A stretch of 64,000 nt of DNA from Acidimicrobiia bacterium. Its GTDB lineage: Bacteria; Actinomycetota; Acidimicrobiia; Acidimicrobiales; Aldehydirespiratoraceae. The position numbers and the translations under genes are program-made. Shown one piece after another: positions 25,017 through 35,689 of the stretch (positions within the stretch are counted from its first letter, which is position 1; each line of letters opens with the position of its first letter). Under the pieces are notes generated by a model. It did no database searches. It was not told the DNA's origin and saw only the letters and a program-made list of their open reading frames with translations. The stretch is taken from NCBI GenBank assembly GCA_022828135.1, contig JAJEJB010000027.1, positions 45,174 through 109,173 of the forward strand, given 5' to 3'.

Positions 25017-26794
25017 GCCGCCGCCGGTCCGAGGACGGGGTCGAACGTGTCCATGGCGGCCACGTCGACCGTTCCGACATCAGTGATGGCGTAGTCGGGA
25101 ATGGACGTGATGGGCAGGAAGAACAGGTACATGAACGGCCAGTCCACCGTGCAGCCCAGCGCGTTGGCCGCCCGGTCGAGCCTCTCCTCCTCGGCCAGCA
25201 TGTCGGCCGGGTCGAGGTCGGACACGATCCCGCCGATGGGCAGGGGCAGGAACTCGACCACCCGGCCGCCGTCCACCACCACCTGGCCGCCACCACAGGT
25301 GGCGAGATGGTTGACGGCCACCGCCATGTCGTCCGGCGTGGCGCCTATCACTACGATGTTGTTGTCGTCGGGAGCGCTGGAGGTGGCCAGCGCCCCGGAG
25401 CGGATCCCGAACCCGGCAACGAACGCGGTGGGCCGGTTGGAGTTCTTGCCGTAGCGCTCCACCACGCTCACCAGGGCCACGTCGTTGCCGATGTCGGGCT
25501 CCACCCGGCCCGCCGAGGCCTGTAGCACTACATCCCGGCGCTTGCGCACGAAGATCTGCTCGGTCACCTCGATGGCCAGCACCTCGACCGGGCCGTCGGG
25601 CAGATCGGTGCGCACCGCGAAGTCGTCGGCGGCGGCCGGCGCCATATCGAACGGCCCGGTCAGCAGGCTGTCTCGGCTGGGCGGCTCCAGGTCGATGGCC
25701 ATCTCGCCGTCGCGGGCCACGATCTGCCCGCCGGCCATCACCATCGAGACCCGGAAGTCGCTGAGGTCCTCCACGAAGCAGATGTCGGCGTAGCGGCCCG
25801 GCGAGATCGACCCGACGATGTGGTCGACCCGGTAGGCCTCGGCGCCGTTGATGGTGGCCATCTGGACGGCGGTCATGGGATCGACGCCGGCCTCGACTGC
25901 CATGCGCACCATGTTGTCGAGATGGCCGCGGGCCAGCACGTCGCTGGCCACCACGTCGTCGGTGCAGAAGCTGACCCGGCGGGCCGCACCGGGGGCGTGC
26001 TCCAGCACAAGCCGGATGTTCTCGGTGAGGAAGTGGGCGAACGACGACTCCCGGATCACGACGTACATGCCGTTGCGGAGCTTCTCCAGGCACTCGTGCG
26101 AGTCGTAGCTCTCGTGGTCGAGGCGGATGCCGCCGCAGGCGTAGCTGGTGAGGTCCGCTCCGGTGGCCATGGGCGCGCAGCCCAGCACCGGCAGCCGGTT
26201 CTCGCGGGCCATCTCCATGGCGGCCAGCACGTCGGGGTCGCCGGTGGTCACGAACTCCCGGACGGTCTCCCACACGCCCACACACTCCGGCCAGCTCTGG
26301 GCGGCCCGGTGGTCGTCGGGACCGAAGTAGTGGCCGACGGTGGAGGTGGGCAGCGTGTAGGGCGTCTTGCAGGGGGCGCCCCACAGCACCCGCAGCGGCG
26401 TGTGCTGCGACTCCCGCAGGAAGGCCTCGGCGCCGGCCAGCCCGGCCACCACCAGGATCTGGTCCAGGCCCGACACCACATTGGTGGTCCCCAAGGGCAC
26501 CAGCATCTTGGCCGCGCTGGTGATCGACAGCTTGGAGCACTCGATGTGCTGGTGGCCGTCGAACAGGCCCGGCACCAGGTGGCGGCCCCCGGCGTCGATG
26601 ATCTCGGTGTCTCCTCCGGTGTGGGCCGACACGTCGCCCAGCGCGACGACGGTGTTGCCGTACACGGCCACGTCGGCCTCGTAGACCTCGGCCGACACCA
26701 CGTTGACGAGCCGGCCGCCCCGCACCACGGCCGTGGCCGGGACTTCGGCCGCGCCGGCGGCCACCAGCTCCGGGATCGGGGGCTGGCCGGCCAT
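25013..26794 (-). CDS. Adenine deaminase, ADE/amidohydrolase family
   Basis: A 593-residue amidohydrolase. Metal ligands are in LVPGLFDGHQHIECSKLS (His81, His83), with further conserved blocks GTTNVVSGLD, RLDHESYDSHECLEKLRNGM, SFCTDDVVASDVLARGH and MATINGAEAY, then a C-terminal domain, the layout of bacterial adenine deaminase (adenine to hypoxanthine plus ammonia). Some members of this family instead deaminate N6-methyladenine, so an N6-substituted purine is a real alternative. Start ATG 26794 overlaps the upstream deaminase stop (TGATG). The position between another purine deaminase and a Rieske oxygenase supports a purine-degradation role. Confidence 0.8.
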   Translation of the reverse strand: MAGQPPIPELVAAGAAEVPATAVVRGGRLVNVVSAEVYEADVAVYGNTVVALGDVSAHTGGDTEIIDAGGRHLVPGLFDGHQHIECSKLSITSAAKMLVPLGTTNVVSGLDQILVVAGLAGAEAFLRESQHTPLRVLWGAPCKTPYTLPTSTVGHYFGPDDHRAAQSWPECVGVWETVREFVTTGDPDVLAAMEMARENRLPVLGCAPMATGADLTSYACGGIRLDHESYDSHECLEKLRNGMYVVIRESSFAHFLTENIRLVLEHAPGAARRVSFCTDDVVASDVLARGHLDNMVRMAVEAGVDPMTAVQMATINGAEAYRVDHIVGSISPGRYADICFVEDLSDFRVSMVMAGGQIVARDGEMAIDLEPPSRDSLLTGPFDMAPAAADDFAVRTDLPDGPVEVLAIEVTEQIFVRKRRDVVLQASAGRVEPDIGNDVALVSVVERYGKNSNRPTAFVAGFGIRSGALATSSAPDDNNIVVIGATPDDMAVAVNHLATCGGGQVVVDGGRVVEFLPLPIGGIVSDLDPADMLAEEERLDRAANALGCTVDWPFMYLFFLPITSIPDYAITDVGTVDVAAMDTFDPVLGPAAA

Positions 26795-27807
26795 CAGGAA
26801 CCCGCCACGGAGGCGTCGACCCGGCGCAGGTACTCGGCCCGGCTGTCGTCGTCGAGCCAGCTGATCTCGAAGGAGTTGCGCACCAGGCGCACCACCTCCT
26901 CGGCGCTGAGCCCGACCTCGTCGTGGACCCGCAGGAAGTTGTCGGCCACGTAGCCGGGGAAGTAGGCGGGATCGTCGGAGTTGAGGGTCACCCGCAGGCC
27001 CTGCTCCAGCATGGACTTGATGGCCGCGGCCTTGGTGCCGTCGGTCACGTAGGCGTTGGAGATGGGGCACACGGTGAGGCCCAGCCCCCGCCGCTTGATC
27101 TCGGCCACCAGCGTCTCGTCCTCCAGGCAGTTGACGCCGTGGTCGATGCGCTCGACGCCGATGTCGTTGAGGCACTGCCAGATGTGGGCCACCGAGTTCT
27201 CCTGGTCCACGTCGCAGTGCATGGTGAGCCGGTAGCCTTGGTCCCGAGCGTCGGCGTACACGTCGCGGAACTTGATGGGCGGGTTGTTCCTCTCGTCGGA
27301 GTCGAGGCCCACGCCGAGGATCCAGTCCCGGTACTCCTTGGCCTGCTCCAGGGTCTCGGCCGCCGACTCGGCCGACATGTCGCGCAGGAAGCACATGATC
27401 AGGTGGGAGCGGATGCCGAGGCGCTGCTGGGCGTCGGCCTGGGCCCGGCGCAGCCCGGTGATCACCGTGCCGAACTCGATGTCGCGGGTGGTGTGGGCCT
27501 GGGGGTCGAAGAACATCTCCACGTACACCAGGTTCTGGCTCGCCACCTTGGCGAAGTAGGCCATGGCCAGGTCGTAGAAGTCCTGCTCGACCAGCAGGAC
27601 GCTCATGCCCTCGTAGTACTGGGCCAGGAACGACGGCAGGTCGTCGAAGTCGTAGGCGGCCCGCATCTCCTCGACGCCGGAGTAGGGCAGGTCGAGGCCG
27701 TTGCGCTCGGCCAGGGCGAACTTCAGCTCCGGCTCGAGGGTGCCCTCGATGTGCAGGTGGAGTTCGGCCTTGGGGATTGAGTTGATCAGGTCTTCGACGG
27801 AACCCAT
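26794..27807 (-). CDS. Adenosine/adenine deaminase (metal-dependent hydrolase)
   Basis: A 337-residue ADA-fold deaminase. Motifs in order: HLHIEG (His17, His19) for zinc, RLTMHCDVDQ with the third metal His, RIDHGVN, CPISN, and NSDDPAYF with the catalytic Asp pair. The SDDPAYF version is typical of adenine-specific members (Aah1/ADE-like), whereas adenosine deaminases usually read TDDP. It therefore may act on adenine, adenosine or an N-methylated derivative. ATG at 27807; it ends by overlapping the start of the unrelated ADE-family deaminase. Two non-homologous adenine-type deaminases side by side suggest different methylated or ribosylated substrates. Confidence 0.8.
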   Translation of the reverse strand: MGSVEDLINSIPKAELHLHIEGTLEPELKFALAERNGLDLPYSGVEEMRAAYDFDDLPSFLAQYYEGMSVLLVEQDFYDLAMAYFAKVASQNLVYVEMFFDPQAHTTRDIEFGTVITGLRRAQADAQQRLGIRSHLIMCFLRDMSAESAAETLEQAKEYRDWILGVGLDSDERNNPPIKFRDVYADARDQGYRLTMHCDVDQENSVAHIWQCLNDIGVERIDHGVNCLEDETLVAEIKRRGLGLTVCPISNAYVTDGTKAAAIKSMLEQGLRVTLNSDDPAYFPGYVADNFLRVHDEVGLSAEEVVRLVRNSFEISWLDDDSRAEYLRRVDASVAGS

Positions 27808-27859
27808 CGGTTCTCCTCTCTCGGTGTCTCGCGGTGTGTGCGGGTTGTGTGCGTGTCGA

Positions 27860-28426
27860 TCAGCCGCCGGCCGCGACCAGGACCACCCGGGCGGGCGACT
27901 CCGACGCCAGGCGCCAGCGGGCCTGGACCCACGCCGAGTGGAACATGACGTCGCCGGCGTGGAGGGTTACTCGGGGGCGGTCCTTGAAGTCCACGTGCAG
28001 CGATCCCTCTAGCACATAGATCACGGTCTCGTCGGAGGATTCGAACCACTCGTCGACATCGGGCCCGGGCTCGATCCGGAAGTCGCCCAGTTCGGTGATG
28101 CGTCGGCCGCCCCGGTAGGCCGTCCGGGCGGTGGTGGCGTTGGGCAGCTCGCTCACCGGCATCTGGTTCAGCTCGGCGGCCCTCAGCACCTCAACCCGGG
28201 TGTCGGTCGGCGGGTCGGGCAGCAGGTCCGACGGCTTCACCTCCAGGGCGGCCGCCAGGCGGTACAGCGTGGCGATGGCCACCGACGTCCGCCCGGCCTC
28301 CAACTGGCTGAGGAACGGCTGGCTGACGTCGGCGGCCGCGGCGAGCTTGCGGCCCGACAGGCCCCGCTCTGCTCGCAGCGCCTTGACCTTGGCCCCGATC
28401 CCGAGACCCAGCTCATCGCCGGTCAC
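27860..28426 (-). CDS. XRE-family regulator with C-terminal cupin sensor domain
   Basis: A 188-residue regulator from the GTG at 28426 (VTGDELGLGIG); the longer open frame adds a Cys/Ser/Pro-rich segment unlike the family. Residues about 9-64 form an HTH_3 domain (VKALRAERGLSGRKLAAAAD, then VSQPFLSQLEAGRTS), and about 110-185 a cupin fold (FESSDETVIYVLEGSLHVDF, TLHAGDVMFHSAWVQARW). Cupin domains in such regulators bind small ligands. It heads the deaminase operon and is divergent from an NdmC-like gene at 28519, so it probably senses a purine or demethylation product. It is a candidate reader of the TGATAA-N7-TTATCA sites, though no copy lies at its own promoter. Confidence 0.8.
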   Translation of the reverse strand: MTGDELGLGIGAKVKALRAERGLSGRKLAAAADVSQPFLSQLEAGRTSVAIATLYRLAAALEVKPSDLLPDPPTDTRVEVLRAAELNQMPVSELPNATTARTAYRGGRRITELGDFRIEPGPDVDEWFESSDETVIYVLEGSLHVDFKDRPRVTLHAGDVMFHSAWVQARWRLASESPARVVLVAAGG

Positions 28427-28518
28427 GGCGCCCCCGCTCGGTGCTGCGAACCAGTTCGTGGTATGACAGATCGAGGATGGCGAGGGTCCGCCGGTCGGGC
28501 AAGGGAGGCTGCGACTAC

Positions 28519-29424
28519 ATGGCTGCTGCGAACGGTGCATGCCAGGACCGGGTGATCCTGGACCAGTGGCATCCTCTGGCCGCAGTCGACGAGACCGAGC
28601 CCGGCGTTGTTCACGCCACCCGCCTGCTGGGCCAGCCGGTGAGCTTCGCGGTGACGCCCGACGGCCGGCCGGCCGTGTGGCGAACCCGCGGCGAGCTGCC
28701 CGCCGGCACGCCGGTCGACCCGGAGTCGGTGACCGGCACGCTGCCCAGCCGGTGCGAGTTCCTCTATGTCTGGACCAGCCTCGGCGACCCGCCGGAGCGG
28801 TCGTTCGAGATTCCCGAGTTCTTCGAACCCGACCGCCGCAACTTCAACGGCAGCACCATCGGCGTGAGCACCTCGGCGCCCCGGGCGGTCGAGAACTTCC
28901 TCGACATGGGCCACTTCCCGTTCGTCCACGACGGGATCCTGGGCGCGGAGCCCCGCACCGAGGTGGTCGACTACAACGTCGCGGTGGACGGCAACAACGA
29001 GATCTGGGCCACCGAGTGCCAGTTCTGGCAGCCGGCCGCATCGGCCACCGCCACCGGGGGGCAGATGGTCGACTACGTGTACCGGATCCTGCAGCCCTAC
29101 TCGATAATGCTCTACAAGTCGTGCCCGGCCGCTCCCGAGCGCATGGACCTGATCGGGCTGTTCGTGCAGGCCACCGGCGAGGAGCATTGCCGGGCCCACA
29201 TGTTCCTGAGCCTGGTCGACGACGAGAGCAGCATCGGGTTCATCCGGCAGTTCGTGCAGACCATCTTCGCCCAGGACCTGCCCATCATCGAGAACCAGAA
29301 TCCGAAGCAGCTCCCGCTGGACCCGCAGGCCGAGACCCCGATCCGCTCCGACCGGGCCTCCATCCTCTACCGCCGCTGGTTGAGCGACCTCGGCGTCACC
29401 TACGGGGTCATCCCGGCGGCGTAG
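28519..29424 (+). CDS. Rieske-oxygenase-like protein without the Rieske cluster (NdmC-like)
   Basis: A 301-residue protein homologous to the catalytic half of Rieske oxygenase alpha subunits. The mononuclear iron motif is intact: VENFLDMGHFPFVHDG with Asn126, Asp129, His132 and His137. The N-terminal region where CxH and CxxH should bind the [2Fe-2S] cluster has no such motif (only Cys8 and Cys79), although the fold outline WHPLAAVDE and CEFLYVWTSLGDPPE remains. In Pseudomonas caffeine N7-demethylation, NdmC has exactly this loss and borrows a cluster from NdmD with help from GST-like NdmE. A strong ribosome site (AGGGAGG, 28502-28508) precedes the ATG. It is a paralogue of the gene at 39197-40108. 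Confidence 0.75.
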   Translation: MAAANGACQDRVILDQWHPLAAVDETEPGVVHATRLLGQPVSFAVTPDGRPAVWRTRGELPAGTPVDPESVTGTLPSRCEFLYVWTSLGDPPERSFEIPEFFEPDRRNFNGSTIGVSTSAPRAVENFLDMGHFPFVHDGILGAEPRTEVVDYNVAVDGNNEIWATECQFWQPAASATATGGQMVDYVYRILQPYSIMLYKSCPAAPERMDLIGLFVQATGEEHCRAHMFLSLVDDESSIGFIRQFVQTIFAQDLPIIENQNPKQLPLDPQAETPIRSDRASILYRRWLSDLGVTYGVIPAA

Positions 29425-29444
29425 CGGCCGTCGGTCGAGCACCA

Positions 29445-30392
29445 TCAGCGGGCCTCGCGGGAGTATGGCTCGCCCAGGCTGGCGGGCGCGCCCACCCGGC
29501 GGGCCCGCTCCGGGTTGGCCGACACGATCACCACCACCAGGAACGTCACCACGAACGGGATCATGCTCAAGAAGTCCGAGGGCACCTCGACGCCGGCGAT
29601 CTGCAGGGTGAAGCCCAGCGTGCGCAGCGCGCCGAACACGTAGGAGGCCAGCAGGGCCAGCCACGGCCGCCATCCCGCCAGGATCACCAGCGCGACGGCG
29701 ATCCAGCCCGCGCCCGCGGTCATCCCGGCCTGCCAGGTTCCCAGCACGGCCAGGGCCAGGTAGGCGCCGCCCACCCCGGCGCCGAACCCGCCCACCAGGG
29801 TGAACAGGTAGCGGATGCCGGTCACCGACAGCCCGGCCGCGTCGGCGGCGGCCGGGTCCTCCCCCACCGCCCGCAGCGACAGGCCGGCGTTGGTGCGGTA
29901 CAGGAAGTAGCCGGCTCCGGCGACGATCAGCCAAGAGAGATAGACGACCGGGTCGTGCCCGAACAGGATCGGCCCCACCGCGGGGAGGCCCCGCAGGGCC
30001 TCGGGCAGGATCGGGTCGACCTGCACGCCGTTGAAGCTCTGGATCAGCGGAGCGTCGCCGATGGTCCCCCAATAGGACGACAGGCCGTTGCCGACGATCA
30101 CCAGGGCCAGGCCGGACACGATCTGGTTCACTCGCAGCGAGATGGCCAGCAGCGCATGGACCGCGCTGAACACCACTCCGGCCAGCCCGCCGGCCAGCAG
30201 CGCCACCCAGAGGTTGCCGGTCTGGACCCCGGCCCAGAAGCCGGTGACGCCGCCGATCAGCATCATCCCCTCCACGCCCAGGTTCATCACCCCGGACCGC
30301 TCGGTCAGGATCTCCCCGAGCGCGGCGAACAGGATCGGCGTGCCCGCCACGATGGCACTGACGATCGAGAGGACGAGCACCGAGTCATTCAT
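29445..30392 (-). CDS. ABC nucleoside/purine importer permease (NupC/YufQ-like)
   Basis: A 315-residue membrane protein of the branched-chain/BMP-type permease family with 8-10 hydrophobic helices. The N-terminal block ILFAALGEILTERSGVMNLG then VEGMMLIGGVTGFWAG is a family hallmark. A later block, AVGEDPAAADAAGLSVTGIR, corresponds to the ATPase coupling loop. It belongs to a four-gene importer: lipoprotein, ATPase and two permeases. The start overlaps the previous permease's stop by 8 nt. By family, the substrate is a purine nucleoside or base. Confidence 0.85.
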   Translation of the reverse strand: MNDSVLVLSIVSAIVAGTPILFAALGEILTERSGVMNLGVEGMMLIGGVTGFWAGVQTGNLWVALLAGGLAGVVFSAVHALLAISLRVNQIVSGLALVIVGNGLSSYWGTIGDAPLIQSFNGVQVDPILPEALRGLPAVGPILFGHDPVVYLSWLIVAGAGYFLYRTNAGLSLRAVGEDPAAADAAGLSVTGIRYLFTLVGGFGAGVGGAYLALAVLGTWQAGMTAGAGWIAVALVILAGWRPWLALLASYVFGALRTLGFTLQIAGVEVPSDFLSMIPFVVTFLVVVIVSANPERARRVGAPASLGEPYSREAR

Positions 30393-31496
30393 GGGCGGCC
30401 TCGGTTGCCGGGGTCTGCGACATCGCGGCCGAAGTCGACGACACGACGAGCCGGTTGGACAGGAAGAACTCGCCGGAGGCCACGAACAGGAAGATCAGGC
30501 CTTGGAGCAGGAAGACGATCTCGGCGTCGATGCCGATCGTCTGCAGCTTGGCGCCCGATGCGGCCACCGCGCCCAGCAGCACCGCCACCGGCACCACCCC
30601 GAGGGGGTTGAGCCGGGCCACGGCGGCCACGACGATGCCGGTGAACCCGAGCTCGGTGGCGACGGCCCGGGGATCGAGGGCCTTCAGGGTGCCGCTGATC
30701 TCTATGGCGCCCGCCACTCCGGCCAGCGCGCCCGACAGGGCCAGGACCGACAGGATCTTGCCGCTCACGCTCATTCCCGCGTAGCGCGACGCCGAAGGGG
30801 AGTCGCCGATGGTGCGCAGTTCGAACCCCCAGGTGGTGCCCCGCAGGACCCACCACAGGACCACGGCGGCGATCAGCGCGATCACCAGCCCGTAGTGGAG
30901 GCGGTGGTGGATGATGGGCAGCTCCGCCGAGTCGGGGATGAGCTTTCCCTGGGGGTAGTTGCGCCCCGGGTCTCGCCAGAAGCTCACCGTGCCGAAGATC
31001 AGGTAGTTCATGAAGTAGAGCGCCACGAAGTTCAACATCAGGGTGGTGATGACCTCGTTGGTGTTGAAGTACGCCTTGGGGAGGGCGGCCACCCCGGCCC
31101 AGAGGGCGCCCAGCACCGAGCCCCCGACGATCATGGCCGCCAGCATCAGCACCTTGGGCGTGTCTGCGGGGAGCCAGAGGGCCAGCCCGCTCGCCGCGAT
31201 GGCGCCCATGTAGAGCTGGCCCTCGGCGCCGATGTTCCAGACCCTCATGCGGAAGGCCACCGCCGCGGCCAGGCCGGTGAGGATCAGCGGCGTGGCCAGC
31301 ACCAGGGTGCGGGTGATCGGTCGCACGCCGTTGAGGCTGGAGTCCAGCACCGTCCGGTAGGCCTCCAGCGGGCTGTTGCCCGAGACGACGATGATGGCCG
31401 CGCCGACCAGCGCAGCCGCGGCCAGGGACGCGATCGGGACCCCGACCCTCACGGCCAGGGCCGGCCTGGCCCGCGGCTCGACCGACACCCGGAGGG

Positions 31497-31500
<4 letters not shown>
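30385..31500 (-). CDS. ABC nucleoside/purine importer permease (NupB/YufP-like)
   Basis: A 371-residue polytopic permease from GTG 31500 (VTLRVSVEP). Hallmarks: PLILTGLAAAVAFRMRVWNI followed by GAEGQLYMGAIAAS, FNTNEVITTLMLNFVALYFM, and the coupling-loop motif IGDSPSASRYAGMSVSG. The start overlaps the ATPase stop by 4 nt, so the subunits are translationally coupled. It forms the channel with the permease at 29445. The same frame is open further upstream but that part is antisense-type shadow of the ATPase gene. Confidence 0.85.
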
Positions 31501-33056
<1,556 letters not shown>

Positions 33057-33124
33057 GGTTCTGACCGTAATCGATGGGGGGATGCCGGCCGGCCGTCAAC
33101 CCGGCCGGCCGGCTCGTCCCGTTG

Positions 33125-34339
33125 TCAGCTGATGGAGCCCTCGACCCCCTCGATGAGCCACAGGCAGCAGGTGGTGCGCTCCTCGAAGGGGATCGTCCCG
33201 CCCTCGGGCACCTGAACGTTGCCCTCGTTGTCCAGGATCGGGCCGGCGAAGTAGTCGAAGGTGCCGTCGAGGATCTGCTGGCGCCGCTCGTTGACCAGGG
33301 CCAGCATCTCGTCGGTCACGTCCTGGCCGTAGGGGCTGTTGCCGATCATGCCGGCTTGGAGGCCGCCGTAGGTGAGGGCGGGCTCCCAGGTCCCGTCGAT
33401 CATCTGCTGGACCTGGTCGATGTAGTAGGGGCCCCACTCGAAGGTGAACGACGACAGCCAGGCATTGGGGGCGACCTCGGAGCGGTCGGAGCTGTAGCCG
33501 ATGATGTTGAGGCCGCGGTCCTCGGCGACCGACGCCACCGCAGGCGAGTTCAACTCGTGGGCCAGTACGTCGGCGCCGCCGTTGGCCAGCGCCTCTGCGG
33601 CCTGCTGCTCGACCGGCGGGTCGTACCAGCTGTTGATGTACACGACCTGCACCACGGCGTCGGGGTTGACCTCGCGCACGCCGATGGTGAAGGCGTTGAG
33701 GGCCCGGTTGACCTCTTCGATGGGGTAGCCGGCCGGGTAGCCGATGATGCCGCTCTGGGTGACGCTCCCCGCGATCAGCCCGTCGAGGTAGCGGCCGTCC
33801 TCGGTGGCGCCGTCGAAGTGGCCGACGTTGTCGGCGGTCTGCCAGCCGGCCCAGGTCAGGAATATCGTGTCCGGGTACTGTTCCGCGACCGGCATCACGT
33901 CGGGCATGAAGTAGGTCGTGCCGACGATCATGTCGACTCCGGCCGACGCGAGGTCCTCGAACGCGTTGGTGGCGGCCGGTCCGGGAGAGATCTCCTCGAT
34001 GACCTGGACTTCGAGGCCCGGGAACGCCTCCTGGACCTTTTGGACGCCGCGGTAGTGGGTGGTGTTCCACCCGCCGTCCTCGATGAAGAGGTCGAACACG
34101 AACGCAACCGAGTAGCCGGTGCCGTCGGACGGCGCGGCCTCCTCGGCGGGCTCCACCTCCTCCATGGGCTCCTCGGCCGGCTCGGCCTCTTCCATGGGCT
34201 CCTCAGCCGGCTCCTCAGCCGGGGCTTCCGCGGGTGCTTCCGCCGGAGCTGCCGGTGCGGCCTCCTCGTCGTCTCCGCACGCCGCGGCTACCAACGCGAA
34301 CACGGCTAGAAGTGCCAATAGCCATCTGGCCTGTCTCAT
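33125..34339 (-). CDS. BMP-family (PnrA-like) substrate-binding lipoprotein
   Basis: A 404-residue exported lipoprotein. The signal peptide (RQARWLLALLAVFALVAAAC) ends in a lipobox with Cys21, followed by a long Ala/Glu/Pro linker (about 25-72) that tethers the domain. The mature domain is a BMP/periplasmic-binding fold: YSVAFVFDLFIEDGGWNTTH, DMIVGTTYFMPDVMPVAEQY, GGADVLAHELNSPAV. BMP proteins deliver purine nucleosides to ABC importers. A GGAGG ribosome site precedes the ATG. The promoter region contains a TGATAA-N7-TTATCA operator candidate shared with the divergent GcvT-like gene. It heads the importer operon; ligand identity is inferred. Confidence 0.88.
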   Translation of the reverse strand: MRQARWLLALLAVFALVAAACGDDEEAAPAAPAEAPAEAPAEEPAEEPMEEAEPAEEPMEEVEPAEEAAPSDGTGYSVAFVFDLFIEDGGWNTTHYRGVQKVQEAFPGLEVQVIEEISPGPAATNAFEDLASAGVDMIVGTTYFMPDVMPVAEQYPDTIFLTWAGWQTADNVGHFDGATEDGRYLDGLIAGSVTQSGIIGYPAGYPIEEVNRALNAFTIGVREVNPDAVVQVVYINSWYDPPVEQQAAEALANGGADVLAHELNSPAVASVAEDRGLNIIGYSSDRSEVAPNAWLSSFTFEWGPYYIDQVQQMIDGTWEPALTYGGLQAGMIGNSPYGQDVTDEMLALVNERRQQILDGTFDYFAGPILDNEGNVQVPEGGTIPFEERTTCCLWLIEGVEGSIS

Positions 34340-34369
34340 TGTCGTTCCTCCCCAGGTGTTTTGACAGGG

Positions 34370-34388
34370 TGATAACTGGTTCTTATCA
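34370..34388. promoter_or_regulatory. Operator candidate TGATAA-N7-TTATCA in the divergent BMP/GcvT promoter
   Basis: The arms TGATAA (34370-34375) and TTATCA (34383-34388) are perfect, spaced by 7 nt. They lie 31 bp from the importer lipoprotein start and 42 bp from the methyltransferase start. The same site with 7-bp arms recurs at 40132-40152 before the NdmC-like gene. Confidence 0.65.
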
Positions 34389-34429
34389 TCCCGTCAGGGC
34401 TGTTTCAAGCCAATGGGCAGGCGGTATCG

Positions 34430-35689
34430 ATGGGCGAGCCGATGACGGGACGGGATGGGCACGAGGCGCTTGCCGGCACCCTCCGCGGGACGCCGTTCCA
34501 CCGGGGGACCGTCCGGCGGATGGCGTCCACTTGGTGGTTCGGCTGGGGCGGGTACGTGGTGCCCGACGTGTACACCGACCCGGTCTCGGAGCTGCGGGCC
34601 ATCCGGGGCGGGGTGTCGATGAACGAGATGTCGCCCATCCCGAAGATCGAGGTGCGGGGTGGTGACGCGCTGGCTTGCGTGGACTACCTGATCACCAGGG
34701 ACGCCTCCAGGATGCAGGTCGGGCACGCGTGGTACACGCCGTGGTGCACCCACGACGGCAAGGTGGTGGCCGACGGCATCGTGTTCCGCTTCGAGCCGGA
34801 TCGGTTCGTGTTCTCGGGCGACCGGTGCGAGACGTTCTTGAAGAAGGAGGCCGCCGGCTTCGATGTCGAGGTCGCCGACGTGACCGACGACTACGGGATC
34901 CTGGCGGTGCAGGGGCCTCGGTCGCGTGAGGTCCTGGAGGTTGTGACCGGCGAGAGCTGGGCCGATCTGCGGTTCTCGACGTTCCGGGCCGCGGTGATCG
35001 ACGGCGTGCCGGTGCACGTGGCCCGGCAGGGGTTCACCGGCGAACTGGGCTTCGAGCTGTGGGTGGAGCGGTCCGGCGGTGAGCGGGTGTGGGAGGCGGT
35101 GGCCTCGGCCGGGGTGCCGTTCGGCATACGGCCCGCCGGCGAGTACGCCATCGACATCGCCCGGGTGGAGGCCGGCCTGATCCTGATCTCGGCCGACTAC
35201 ACCGGCGCCGGACCGGACGCGCCCAGCGCCGACACCGCCCCCAACCCGGAGGACCTCGTGACGCCCTACGAGCTGGGTCTCGGGCACTGCGTGAAGCTGG
35301 ACAAGGCTGCGGACTTCATCGGGCGGGAGGCGCTGGCCGAGGAGCACCGCCGGGGGCCGTCGCGGCGTGTCGTGGGCCTGACCTTCGATGTGGCGGGCAT
35401 AGTCAGGCTGTTCCTGGACGCGGGCCTGTCCCCCGATGTGTCGCCCCGTGTGCGGTGGGACCATTTGCGGTTGCGGACGGGGAACGACGTGGTGGGCCGG
35501 GCCAGCAGCGTCACCTGGAGCCCCACGACGTCTCGGCTGATCGGCTTCGGGCTGGTGCCGGCCGCGCTGTCCGGTGCAGGGACCGTCCTCGCCGTCCAGT
35601 GGGCCGATTTCTGGGGCCGGGAATTGGGTGAGGCCGCCGCCGAAGTGTGCGATTATCCGTTCATCGATCTGGACAGGGAGACACGATGA
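34430..35689 (+). CDS. GcvT/DmdA-type aminomethyltransferase (folate-dependent demethylase-like)
   Basis: A 419-residue protein of the aminomethyltransferase (GcvT/DmdA/LigM) fold: substrate and folate region VVPDVYTDPVSELRAIRGGV, the central block GILAVQGPRSREVLE, QGFTGELGFELWVE, the folate-binding IRPAGEYAIDIARVEAGL, and a C-terminal beta domain. These enzymes move a methyl or methylene group from an N-, O- or S-methyl donor to tetrahydrofolate. Its stop overlaps the start of the NdmD-like reductase (ATGA), implying tight coupling. It may directly demethylate a substrate or handle the one-carbon unit released by the oxygenases. ATG 34430. Confidence 0.75.
   Translation: MGEPMTGRDGHEALAGTLRGTPFHRGTVRRMASTWWFGWGGYVVPDVYTDPVSELRAIRGGVSMNEMSPIPKIEVRGGDALACVDYLITRDASRMQVGHAWYTPWCTHDGKVVADGIVFRFEPDRFVFSGDRCETFLKKEAAGFDVEVADVTDDYGILAVQGPRSREVLEVVTGESWADLRFSTFRAAVIDGVPVHVARQGFTGELGFELWVERSGGERVWEAVASAGVPFGIRPAGEYAIDIARVEAGLILISADYTGAGPDAPSADTAPNPEDLVTPYELGLGHCVKLDKAADFIGREALAEEHRRGPSRRVVGLTFDVAGIVRLFLDAGLSPDVSPRVRWDHLRLRTGNDVVGRASSVTWSPTTSRLIGFGLVPAALSGAGTVLAVQWADFWGRELGEAAAEVCDYPFIDLDRETR

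Noticed and set aside
34140..34265. Repetitive Glu/Pro/Ala-coding DNA
   Set aside because: It is the linker after the lipobox of the BMP lipoprotein, common in such proteins.
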